From contig JAVBND010000045.1 in NCBI GenBank assembly GCA_031551775.1, positions 1 to 11,147 of the forward strand: 11,147 bases of DNA, in the 5' to 3' direction. Made by a program: the position numbers and the translations under genes. This document shows, piece by piece, positions 1-6,300 of this stretch. Below the pieces are notes generated by a model. It ran no database searches. It saw nothing but the letters and a program-made list of their open reading frames with translations, and was not told where the DNA came from. This DNA comes from Anaerozeibacter sp031551775 (lineage in GTDB: Bacteria > Bacillota > Clostridia > Christensenellales > Aristaeellaceae). Every line of letters begins with the position of its first letter. Position 1 is the stretch's first letter.

Positions 1-413
1 TCATAATAATCGTTCCAGCCGCCACGGAACCCGTAAAAGTATTGAAACCCGCGCTTGTTGGGATGATACGCCGGGTCGATTGCGCCCAGGTGCCACTTGC
101 CGATCAGCGCGGTCGTGTATCCGTTTTGAAGAAATACGTCGGCGATGGTGGTTTCCGTGGTCTTGAGCCGGTCAAGGCCGCGCACTTCCAGTGTGTCGAT
201 AACGCCGGTACGCTGCGGATAGCGACCGGTCATGATGGCCGCGCGCGCGGGCGCGCAGACCGGAGACGCGCTGTAGCATTCGCCAAGCGTCACGCCCTCC
301 CGAACCATCCGGTCAAGCGCAGGGGTTGAAGGCCCCTCGCGGTTGAAGGCCGAAAAATCGCCGTAACCCATGTCGTCAGCCAGGATGTAAATCACATTGG
401 GTTTCTTTTCCAT
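1..413 (-). CDS. Sulfatase, N-terminal part (cut by the left window edge)
   Basis: This is the first 137 codons of a type I (S1, alkaline-phosphatase superfamily) sulfatase; the rest lies beyond base 1. Reading leftward from the ATG at 413-411, the protein opens MEKKPNVIYILADDMGYGD. Asp13-Asp14 is the usual metal-binding pair. The maturation motif C-A-P-A-R is at residues 53-57, followed by a TGR at 62-64, so Cys53 would be converted to formylglycine. The GKWHLG segment at 105-110 supplies the conserved active-site Lys and His. There is no signal peptide, which points to a cytoplasmic enzyme hydrolysing sulfate esters of imported sugars. The start is supported by AAGGAG at 427-422, 8 bases upstream. 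It follows the binding-protein gene after a 66-base gap that contains a strong hairpin. The substrate cannot be told from this fragment. Family assignment is firm; the specificity is unknown. Confidence 0.93.
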   Translation of the reverse strand, partial: MEKKPNVIYILADDMGYGDFSAFNREGPSTPALDRMVREGVTLGECYSASPVCAPARAAIMTGRYPQRTGVIDTLEVRGLDRLKTTETTIADVFLQNGYTTALIGKWHLGAIDPAYHPNKRGFQYFYGFRGGWNDYY

Positions 414-421
414 AGATAACG

Positions 422-427
422 CTCCTT
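422..427 (-). promoter_or_regulatory. Ribosome binding site of the left-edge sulfatase
   Basis: AAGGAG lies 8 bases before the ATG at 413 and just beyond the hairpin at 436-465. The hairpin and the ribosome site do not overlap, so the sulfatase can be translated independently of the upstream gene. Confidence 0.8.
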
Positions 428-435
428 GCCAAGAC

Positions 436-465
436 AGCAGCCGCGGGCGCAAGCCCGCGGCTGCT
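436..465 (-). terminator. Strong hairpin between binding-protein and sulfatase genes (partial terminator or mRNA-stabilising stem)
   Basis: There is a perfect 13-bp inverted repeat: AGCAGCCGCGGGC (436-448), a 4-base loop (449-452), then the complementary arm (453-465). On the minus strand it lies 15 bases after the binding-protein stop codon. The bases that follow (TGTCTTGGC) are not a good U-tract, so full termination is doubtful. A hairpin just after a binding-protein gene is a known way to protect that message, or to lower expression of the next gene, so that binding protein is made in excess. Which role applies is inference; the stem itself is directly visible. Confidence 0.65.
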
Positions 466-479
466 TGCCGGATTGGTTT

Positions 480-1433
480 TTATCCCTGCGGATTGATGAT
501 CGCCTGCATCTCGTCGCTGCCCACGTTTTCGGGGGTTACGAGCGCGACGCCGGTGTCGTAAATCTTTTCAAGCGACTCGCCGTTGTAAGCGGCCAGCGCC
601 TTCTCTACCGCCATGTAGCCCATGTTGAACGGCACTTGGGTCACAATGGCATCGGTGGTGCCATCGCTCAGATAGCCCGCGGTCTGCATGGTCGCGTCAA
701 AGCCCACGTGCACGATTTTGTCGGCCATGCCCTTTTCCTGGAGCACCGTCGCAAGCGCGATGGTGGTGGTCTCGTTGTTGGTGAAGAAACCCGCGATATC
801 CGGGTTGGCCGTGATGATGTCCGAGCCTGCCGCCAGCGCCTTGGTCATGTCGCCTTCGGTATACTGGATGGTGATCAGTTCCATCTCAGGGAAGTTCTCC
901 TTGATGTAGCTGGCCGCGCCATCGCTGCGGTCACGGTTGTTCTTGACCGATTCAACCGCGCCAATGATCGCGAACTTGCCCTTTCCGCCGAGCGCTTCGC
1001 CAAGCGCTTTGCCCGCCATCTCGCCTGCCGCCCAGTTGTCGGTGGCGACGTGGGTGAGCGGAATGTCGCTTTCGAGCTTGGAGTTGAACGTAATGACCTT
1101 GATGCCCTTGGCAGCGGCGCTCTCGATCACCGGGACATTGCCCACGCTGTCAAGCGGCGCGATGGCGATAACATCCGCTTCCTTGATGATCGCGTTTTCG
1201 ACCAGCATTACCTGGCCCTCAAGGTCGGTCTCCGAATCGGGGCCTTCAAAGGTGATGCGCACGCCCAGGTCTTGGGCCGCTTTTTGCGCGCCCGCTTCGA
1301 CCGCTTTCCAGAAGTCGCCGATGAACGCCTTGGGGAACATGGCGATGTAGATCTCATCGCTCGCGGCCGCCGCGCCGATCGCGGGCATAACCGCCAGCAT
1401 CAGCGCCAATACCAACAGGACAAATTTCTTCAT
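480..1433 (-). CDS. Sugar-binding protein of a CUT2 ABC importer (RbsB-like)
   Basis: A 317-residue exported substrate-binding protein of the periplasmic-binding-protein type I / RbsB family. It would capture a sugar outside the membrane and deliver it to the permease. Residues 1-24 form a classic signal peptide: Lys-Lys, a hydrophobic core, then Pro and an Ala-rich cleavage region (AIGAAAAS). The mature part has family landmarks: an N-terminal strand ending near FPKAFIGDFWKA, the NNRDRSDGA stretch, VGFDA, and a late Q-V-P-F-N-M-G-Y segment. There is no Cys at the cleavage region, so it is not an evident lipoprotein, which is unusual if the host is Gram-positive. A GGAGGG at 1445-1440, 6 bases before the ATG, sets the start. 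It follows the permease gene by 73 bases and precedes a strong hairpin. The ligand is unknown; flanking sulfatases suggest a sulfated or uronic sugar (inference). Confidence 0.93.
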   Translation of the reverse strand: MKKFVLLVLALMLAVMPAIGAAAASDEIYIAMFPKAFIGDFWKAVEAGAQKAAQDLGVRITFEGPDSETDLEGQVMLVENAIIKEADVIAIAPLDSVGNVPVIESAAAKGIKVITFNSKLESDIPLTHVATDNWAAGEMAGKALGEALGGKGKFAIIGAVESVKNNRDRSDGAASYIKENFPEMELITIQYTEGDMTKALAAGSDIITANPDIAGFFTNNETTTIALATVLQEKGMADKIVHVGFDATMQTAGYLSDGTTDAIVTQVPFNMGYMAVEKALAAYNGESLEKIYDTGVALVTPENVGSDEMQAIINPQG

Positions 1434-1506
1434 GGGGAACCCTCCATTTCATTATTTATGATCAGGCCGTTGGCCCAAGCATCAAGTGGGAACCGGGGCG
1501 CGTTGA
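1434..1506. other. Gap between permease and binding-protein genes
   Basis: This 73-base spacer holds the binding-protein ribosome site and a weak GGCC-GTT-GGCC stem (1465-1475) extended only by wobble pairs. On the minus strand an A/T-rich stretch (TCATAAATAATG) lies just before the ribosome site. A TTGATG lies 18 bases upstream of TCATAA, but the match to a promoter is too weak to call. No terminator with a U-tract is visible, so the binding protein is probably co-transcribed with the transporter. Confidence 0.35.
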
Positions 1507-2475
1507 CTAATCTTTTTCCGCCGTGCGCATTTTATCGATCCAGACCGCCAGCACCATGACCACGCCGATTGCAAAGGTTTGCCAGTTTTGCGACACGTTC
1601 ATAAGGTTGAGGCCGTTGATCAGGACGCCCAGGATAAACGCGCCCAGAATTGAACCCGCGATCGAGCCATGCCCGCCGCGCATCGACGCGCCGCCGATGA
1701 CTGCGGAGGCGACCGCGTTGGCCTCGTAGCCAATGGCGATGTTGGGCTGTCCGCTGGTGACGCGGCTGGCCATGATGATGCCCGCCACTGCCGCCATGGC
1801 GCCGGAAAACATATACGCGAAAATGCGCACCTTGCTCACGCTAATGCCCGACAGCCGCGCCGCTTCTTCGTTGGACCCCACGGCAAATACGTTGCGACCG
1901 ATCACAGTCTTCCTGAGCAGGAACGCCGCAAGCACGGCCAGCACCAGCGTATACAGAACCGGCAGCGGCACCACGTCAAACAGCCGGTACTGTGCAAGCA
2001 TCTTAAAAGAAGGCATGTTTTGAATGTAAACGGGCTTCGAATCGGTCATGATGTAAGCCAGGCCGCGCAGCGCCATCTGCGCGCCCAGCGTCGCTATGAA
2101 GGGCGGCAATTTCATCTTGGCCACCATGACGCCGTTCACCGAACCGACCAGCGCGCCGACGATCAACGTGATGATGATCGCAAGCGCGATGGGCATGCCC
2201 GACGAAATCAGCAGCGCCACGGTCACGCCGGTAAAGGCGATGTTGGAACCGATCGACAGATCGACCGCGCCCGACACGATCACGTAGGTCATGCCATACG
2301 CCGTAATCGCTGTAATCGCTGTTTGCAGCGCGATGGTCATCAGGTTGTCAATTTTAAGAAAATACGGGCTGCACAGGCTGAACACCAGCACCATGACCGC
2401 AAGCGCAGCCGACACGGACACCATTTGCATGGTCTCGTTGCTCAAAACCTTGCGCTTTTTTACCTGATCGTTCAT
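1507..2475 (-). CDS. CUT2 sugar ABC transporter permease (RbsC-like)
   Basis: A 322-residue, strongly hydrophobic inner-membrane permease of the BPD_transp_2 / RbsC family; two copies form the channel fed by the binding protein. A short basic cytoplasmic leader (NDQVKKRKVLSNE) precedes about eight to ten membrane segments. Family landmarks are the early V-S-G-A-V-D-L-S-I-G-S motif, the AVGSNEEAARLSGI loop near residues 200-215 (the usual site of contact with the ATPase), and the late VIGGASMRGGHGS segment. Length is normal for the family. Its ATG overlaps the stop of the ATPase gene (ATGA, 2475-2472), so translation is coupled. The binding-protein gene follows 73 bases later, completing an ATPase-permease-binding protein order. 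Substrate cannot be read from the permease; sulfatases on both sides suggest a sulfated sugar (inference). Confidence 0.93.
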   Translation of the reverse strand: MNDQVKKRKVLSNETMQMVSVSAALAVMVLVFSLCSPYFLKIDNLMTIALQTAITAITAYGMTYVIVSGAVDLSIGSNIAFTGVTVALLISSGMPIALAIIITLIVGALVGSVNGVMVAKMKLPPFIATLGAQMALRGLAYIMTDSKPVYIQNMPSFKMLAQYRLFDVVPLPVLYTLVLAVLAAFLLRKTVIGRNVFAVGSNEEAARLSGISVSKVRIFAYMFSGAMAAVAGIIMASRVTSGQPNIAIGYEANAVASAVIGGASMRGGHGSIAGSILGAFILGVLINGLNLMNVSQNWQTFAIGVVMVLAVWIDKMRTAEKD

Positions 2476-3980
2476 TTCGCACCCTCCATCTTGTCACCAG
2501 CCAGGTTGCTCGCCATTTTAAGGATGAGCTCCTGCGTCGCTTCGCTCGCGTCGATCTCGCCCGCCACTTTCCCCTCGCACATGACCAGAATTCGGTCGCT
2601 CATGCCGAGGATTTCGCTCATCTCCGAGGAAATCATGATGACCGCCGCGCCCGCTTCGGCCATTCGATTGATGATCGAAAAGATTTCAAACTTCGCGCCT
2701 ACGTCGATGCCGCGCGTCGGTTCGTCAAACAGCACCACCTTGTTGTCAAGGCACAGCCAGCGCCCGACCAGTACCTTTTGCTGGTTGCCGCCGGAAAGAA
2801 ACTTGACCTTTTGACGGCCGGACGGCGTCTTAATCTGAAGCTGCTTGATCTGCTTGCGCGTCACATCCGCGCACAGCGCGTTTCGCACCACACCGCGCCT
2901 CGCGCACCTGTTAAGGCTGGCCGAAAGGATGTTGTCGTCAACCGACAGGCCGAGCATCAGCCCGTCCTTTCGCCGGTCTTCGGGCAGGTAGGCGATGTTG
3001 TGGCGGATGGCTTCAAGCGGCGACTTGACGCTGATGCGCTTGCCGCTTAAGTACAGTTCGCCTTGCCGGATGCGGTCCGCGCCAAAAATCGCGCGCGCGA
3101 ACTCGGTTCGCCCGGCGCCCATCATGCCCGCCATACCCAGCACCTCGCCGCTCCTCACCGAAAGCGAAGCGTTTTTGAGCTTGCGGTTGCAAAAACCGCG
3201 CGCTTCCAGTACGACGTCTCCGATGTGCGCGTTCCTGGTTGGGTACTGCTCGGTGATGCTCCGCCCGACCATCAGCGTGATCAACTCGGGGATCGTTATG
3301 TTCGCCCAGTCGTGGGTAGCGATGTACTTGCCGTCGCGCAGCACGGTCACGCGGTCAACGATCTGATCGAATTCCTCGAGGCGGTGCGAGATGTAGATGA
3401 TCGCGACGCCGCTTGCGCGCAGATCCCGCAGAATCTCAAAGAGCCTTTGCACCTCGCTGTCCGCAAGCGCGCTGGTCGGTTCGTCGAGAATCAGTATGTC
3501 CGCCTTGACCGAGAGCGCTTTGGCGATCTCGACCATCTGCCGCTCGGCAACGCTGAGCGTCTTGACGCGCCGCGTCGGCTCAAAGTCAAGCTTGAGCGAC
3601 GTGAGCAGGTCGCGCGTTTGCTTGATCATCCGCTTATCGTCAATCAACAGTTTTCGCTTTCGCGGTTCGCGCGACACGAAGATGTTCTCAGCCACCGTCA
3701 GATCGGGGATCAGGTTAAGCTCCTGATAAATCATGCTGATGCCGCATTCCTGCGCGTGCCTTGTATTCTGCGCGCGAAAAGGCTGGCCCTTGTAGACGAT
3801 CTCGCCCTCATCCTCACGGTAGATGCCCATCAGCACCTTCATGAGCGTGCTCTTGCCCGCGCCGTTTTCACCGATCAGCGCATGCACTTCGCCGCGCCGG
3901 ATGGAAAAATCCACGCCCGAGAGCGCCCGCACTCCGGGAAACCCCTTCACGATCCCCGTCATGGTCAAAATATCATCCAT
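2472..3980 (-). CDS. CUT2 sugar ABC transporter, double ATPase (RbsA/MglA-like)
   Basis: A 502-residue fused ATPase with two nucleotide-binding domains, the standard size for CUT2 importers, powering sugar uptake at the inner face of the membrane. Domain 1: Walker A GENGAGKST (37-45), Q-loop around Gln86, degenerate signature LSVAERQ (142-148), Walker B LILDEPTSAL (163-172), and H-loop His199. Domain 2: P-loop-like GMMGAGRTE (285-293) with Arg291 in place of the catalytic Lys, canonical LSGGNQQK (395-402), and DEPTRGIDVG (419-428). The degenerate P-loop in domain 2 is normal for the RbsA/MglA group, where only one site hydrolyses ATP well. The start lies 4 bases after the sulfatase stop, with a GGGGAGTGAGG ribosome-binding stretch inside the end of that gene. 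The stop overlaps the permease start by 4 bases. Family certain, substrate unknown. Confidence 0.95.
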   Translation of the reverse strand: MDDILTMTGIVKGFPGVRALSGVDFSIRRGEVHALIGENGAGKSTLMKVLMGIYREDEGEIVYKGQPFRAQNTRHAQECGISMIYQELNLIPDLTVAENIFVSREPRKRKLLIDDKRMIKQTRDLLTSLKLDFEPTRRVKTLSVAERQMVEIAKALSVKADILILDEPTSALADSEVQRLFEILRDLRASGVAIIYISHRLEEFDQIVDRVTVLRDGKYIATHDWANITIPELITLMVGRSITEQYPTRNAHIGDVVLEARGFCNRKLKNASLSVRSGEVLGMAGMMGAGRTEFARAIFGADRIRQGELYLSGKRISVKSPLEAIRHNIAYLPEDRRKDGLMLGLSVDDNILSASLNRCARRGVVRNALCADVTRKQIKQLQIKTPSGRQKVKFLSGGNQQKVLVGRWLCLDNKVVLFDEPTRGIDVGAKFEIFSIINRMAEAGAAVIMISSEMSEILGMSDRILVMCEGKVAGEIDASEATQELILKMASNLAGDKMEGAK

Positions 3981-3984
3981 AGCC

Positions 3985-5511
3985 TCACTCCCCGATATGT
4001 CGAATGATCCGGCTGTCGGTCAGGGTCTTTTGCGCCGGTTGGTAGGTGTCAAGCACATAGGCGAGGCGCGCCCTCGCCTCGCAAAGCGCCGCGCGTTGAC
4101 CGGGGTCTTGCGAAACATCGATCAACTCGTTTGGATCGCTTACAAGGTCATACAATTCCTCGTGGCACTGCCCGGGCGCGTCGTAGCCCAAGTACTTGAT
4201 GTATTTGTGTTCGCGCGTCTCGATCATCTGCCATGCGGTCGTTCGCCCCTTGCCGCGAATGGCTTGGTACTCGTCCTTGGTGTAACGGCAGAAAACGCCT
4301 TCACGCTCCTCGGTAAAATCGCTCTCGCTGAACACCCAAGTCCGCCCCGCGCCTTCGCCGTCCCGCGCGATGGGCAAAAGCGATGTGCAGGGAATGCGGT
4401 TGTTGTAGGCCGGCCAAGGCCTTGAAAGCGCTGTCGCCGGATCGAGTCCCGCGTAGTCCAGTATGGTCGCGGTCACGTCGGTCAACTCGGCAAGCGCGCC
4501 TTGCGCGCCCAATTCCCGCGCGCCGGGAACCGAAATCGCCAGCGGCACGCGCGTGGCCTGTTTCCATGGCACGCCTTTTTGAATGAGCCTGTGATCGCCC
4601 AGCATGTCGCCATGGTCGCTCGCCAGCACGATCAAGGTATCCTCCATCATGCCGCGCTCGCTGAGCGTTTCAAACAACATCCCGATCTGATCGTCGATCA
4701 ACTTGATCATCGCCTTAGCCGCGCGCCGCTCTTTGTAGAGGGCTTCTTTTTCTTCGACGCTTAGCGCCTGCCCTTTCTCCAAGACAAAATCATCCACCCG
4801 CTCGGTTTCAAACATGTCAAGGTAGCGTTTGGGCGGATCATAGGGCTTGTGCGGCCCGCAGAAGGATACGAAAAGATAGAACGGCACATCCGCCGGATGC
4901 GAAAGCAAAAGATCATTCGCCACGCGGCCCGTGACCACGTCCACATAATCCGCCTCATTATACGGAAAGGGACGGCACTCATCGTAATTGTGATCGGCGG
5001 TATCCCCGTTGCCGCCGCCGCTCTCGGTTACAAAGTCGCGGTACCCCGCGAGCAATCCTTTGCCGGAAAGATACTCGCAATAATGGTCGTAGTTCTGAAT
5101 CAACTGCTGCTTGCCCGCGGTCTCCCACACCACGTCGAAGCCGTACTTTTTCATACGCTCGGTGTTTTGCAAAAAATCCCAGCCCTCGCCGCGCCCGGCT
5201 CCCCATGGCCAGGTTTGGCAAACGTGGAACTTGCCCACGCCATAGGTCGCATATCCGTTTCGCTTGAGCGCCTGCGGCATGGTCGGGATCTGGTAATCGA
5301 GGTCGCCGGACATGGTCACCATGCCGACCTGCCGACTGTAGCGCCCGGTCAGCAGCGAACACCTTGCGGGCGTGCAAATGGGGTTTCCGGTCACGCAGTC
5401 AAAGTAACTGCCGCGCGCGATGAAGTCCATATTGGGCGTGTCGTATCCGCCCGCAAAGCCGGTCTGATCGGCGCGCTGCTGGTCAGTCATGATGAAAAGA
5501 ATATTCTTCAC
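3985..5511 (-). CDS. Cytoplasmic cysteine-type sulfatase, first gene of unit 2
   Basis: A type I sulfatase of 508 residues (510 if the upstream ATG at 5517 is used). With GTG as residue 1 it begins MKNILFIMTDQQRADQ, the usual family opening, with metal-binding Asp10/Gln11. The motif C-T-P-A-R (46-50) with TGR at 55-57 marks Cys46 for conversion to formylglycine. Further landmarks are GKFH (93-96), GPHKPYDPP (219-227) and ASDHGDMLGDH (297-307) with metal ligands Asp299/His300. There is no signal peptide, so it should act in the cytoplasm on imported sulfated sugars. GTG is preferred because GGAGG (5524-5520) is 8 bases before it but only 2 bases before the ATG. It opens unit 2, downstream of a predicted promoter, and lies 4 bases before the ATPase start. 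Related phosphonate or phosphate-ester hydrolases share this fold, so a non-sulfate ester substrate is possible but less likely beside a second sulfatase. Confidence 0.94.
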   Translation of the reverse strand: MKNILFIMTDQQRADQTGFAGGYDTPNMDFIARGSYFDCVTGNPICTPARCSLLTGRYSRQVGMVTMSGDLDYQIPTMPQALKRNGYATYGVGKFHVCQTWPWGAGRGEGWDFLQNTERMKKYGFDVVWETAGKQQLIQNYDHYCEYLSGKGLLAGYRDFVTESGGGNGDTADHNYDECRPFPYNEADYVDVVTGRVANDLLLSHPADVPFYLFVSFCGPHKPYDPPKRYLDMFETERVDDFVLEKGQALSVEEKEALYKERRAAKAMIKLIDDQIGMLFETLSERGMMEDTLIVLASDHGDMLGDHRLIQKGVPWKQATRVPLAISVPGARELGAQGALAELTDVTATILDYAGLDPATALSRPWPAYNNRIPCTSLLPIARDGEGAGRTWVFSESDFTEEREGVFCRYTKDEYQAIRGKGRTTAWQMIETREHKYIKYLGYDAPGQCHEELYDLVSDPNELIDVSQDPGQRAALCEARARLAYVLDTYQPAQKTLTDSRIIRHIGE

Positions 5512-5519
5512 ACGCATTT

Positions 5520-5524
5520 CCTCC
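5520..5524 (-). promoter_or_regulatory. Ribosome binding site that decides the sulfatase start
   Basis: GGAGG on the minus strand stands 2 bases before ATG (5517-5515) and 8 bases before the in-frame GTG (5511-5509). Normal spacing favours GTG, which also gives the standard sulfatase N-terminus MKNILF. The protein changes by only two residues either way. Confidence 0.65.
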
Positions 5525-5569
5525 GAAAACTCACGTTGCAACTGAATTGTTCCTTCGTTTTTTAGCAAC

Positions 5570-5598
5570 TTGACATATTGCTCTATACGCAATATTAT
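5570..5598 (+). promoter_or_regulatory. Possible opposite-facing promoter
   Basis: On the plus strand, TTGACA (5570-5575) is followed after exactly 17 bases by TATTAT (5593-5598), a near-consensus sigma-70-type promoter. It faces the 3' end of the ThuA gene, and no plus-strand gene follows. A transcript would start near 5605 and immediately run into the hairpin at 5609-5631, so it would be very short or antisense. The A/T-rich nature of this patch makes a chance match possible. Confidence 0.35.
5575..5595. promoter_or_regulatory. Inverted-repeat operator candidate on the unit 2 start site
   Basis: Perfect 7-bp arms ATATTGC (5575-5581) and GCAATAT (5589-5595) flank a 7-base centre. The repeat begins inside the -10 box of the minus-strand promoter and covers the predicted transcription start near 5587, the typical position for a repressor site. 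It lacks the central CG of classical LacI-family operators, so the local LacI protein is a plausible but unproven ligand. Confidence 0.5.
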
Positions 5599-5622
5599 AA
5601 TCAAAGAAAGCGCCCCGGACAA
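5594..5622 (-). promoter_or_regulatory. Promoter for the sulfatase/transporter unit (unit 2)
   Basis: On the minus strand, TTGTCC (5622-5617) is followed by a 17-base spacer and a perfect TATAAT (5599-5594). The predicted start near 5587 would give a leader of about 75 bases before the sulfatase. The -35 box lies in the loop of the terminator that ends unit 1. Confidence 0.6.
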
Positions 5623-5631
5623 TGGGGCGCT
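5603..5631 (-). terminator. Intrinsic terminator of unit 1
   Basis: Arms AGCGCCCC (5609-5616) and GGGGCGCT (5624-5631) form a perfect 8-bp GC-rich stem with a 7-base loop. On the minus strand the stem is followed by TTCTTT (5608-5603). It lies 45 bases after the ThuA stop codon and so closes the first operon. On the plus strand the stem is preceded by A-rich sequence but followed by CATTATG, so it is weaker in that direction. Confidence 0.7.
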
Positions 5632-5675
5632 CATTATGTTTGGAGGGTTTTGACACGGTCTTTTCGCGCGCAATT

Positions 5676-6299
5676 TCACCTTCTTAGCCAGGACGCCATG
5701 TTGCGCACCAACTTTTGCATCTCGGGATGGCTGTATGTGGCCGCCGTATGGCCGGGAGCGATGTACCCGGTCTTGCCCATTCCGATCTGCATAGCCCAAG
5801 CGGCGGGGATCGTTTGACCGCCCGCGTTGAGCATCAGAAGATCCCGTCGTGGCGATTTATCGTCAAAGACAAAGTGATACGCCTCATCCTCCACTTCAAA
5901 CGCGTTGATCCCGACCAGGACCGGGTGCGGCGGATTGTGCGGCGCGTAGTTGAGCATGCGCTTTGGCGGATGGTAGTCAAAGCGCGCGCCCACCAAGTAT
6001 CGCGCGCCCTCCCGCTGGGCAATGGACGGGTAATGAAGCGTGAGCAGCGCGCCGCCGCCCTCAACGTAGGCAATAAGCGCCGCTTCCATTTGGGGATGCG
6101 CCAGGCACAATTCAGGCCATTTGTCCACATACATGACAATGAGGCTATACCTTGCCAACTGCGCAAGGCCCATATCTTCGTAGTTTTCCTGAGCCGCCAA
6201 TTCGTCAAGGCCATCAAGCGATCGAAACACCTGCCCCTGAACCTCCCGCGAAGGGTGCCAGACGGCGCGGTCGTGATCGCCCATAAAAAGAATCGCCAC
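5676..6299 (-). CDS. ThuA-like domain protein
   Basis: A 207-residue protein of the ThuA / trehalose-utilisation family (class I glutamine-amidotransferase-like fold). Typical features are the N-terminal strand MAILFMGDHD, a central Gly-rich turn AYVEGGGALLTLH, HPVLVGINAFEVEDEAYHF (the conserved 'HP...G...F...DE.Y' region), and a C-terminal IGMGKTGYIAPGHTAATY block followed by a final Trp-containing helix. No signal peptide is present. The start is GTG at 6299-6297, with GGAGGG (6310-6305) 5 bases upstream inside the end of the LacI gene; the gap between the two genes is one base. It is the last gene of unit 1, before the terminator. In rhizobia ThuA works with a sugar oxidoreductase (ThuB) in disaccharide use; no such partner is visible here. 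Its role with the uronyl hydrolase and sulfatases is therefore open. Confidence 0.85.
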   Translation of the reverse strand: MAILFMGDHDRAVWHPSREVQGQVFRSLDGLDELAAQENYEDMGLAQLARYSLIVMYVDKWPELCLAHPQMEAALIAYVEGGGALLTLHYPSIAQREGARYLVGARFDYHPPKRMLNYAPHNPPHPVLVGINAFEVEDEAYHFVFDDKSPRRDLLMLNAGGQTIPAAWAMQIGMGKTGYIAPGHTAATYSHPEMQKLVRNMASWLRR

Positions 6300-6300
6300 G

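Noticed and set aside
1441..1490. A possible promoter before the binding-protein gene.
   Set aside because: No -35/-10 pair of adequate match and spacing could be found; co-transcription with the permease is simpler.
426..1559. A 377-codon open frame on the plus strand.
   Set aside because: It lies antisense to the clear binding-protein gene, has an Arg/His/Asp-rich composition typical of GC-rich shadow frames, and shows no recognisable domain.
1669..2814. A 381-codon open frame on the plus strand.
   Set aside because: It is antisense to the permease and ATPase genes, extremely rich in His, Arg and Gln, and crosses the junction of two well-supported genes.
3063..4425. Plus-strand open frames of about 314 and 200 codons.
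   Set aside because: They mirror the ATPase and sulfatase genes and carry no family motif; no ribosome site or promoter supports them.
5535..5542. An 8-base palindrome GTTGCAAC in the leader of the sulfatase.
   Set aside because: Too short to separate from chance and not placed at a promoter element.
4849..5565. A 238-codon plus-strand open frame opposite the sulfatase.
   Set aside because: It is fully covered by the sulfatase gene and its promoter region and has no recognisable domain.
5518..5799. A 94-residue N-terminal extension of the sulfatase (in-frame ATG at 5799).
   Set aside because: It would run through the ThuA gene end, the terminator and the promoter, and the sequence is not sulfatase-like; the ribosome site at 5520-5524 fixes the start downstream.
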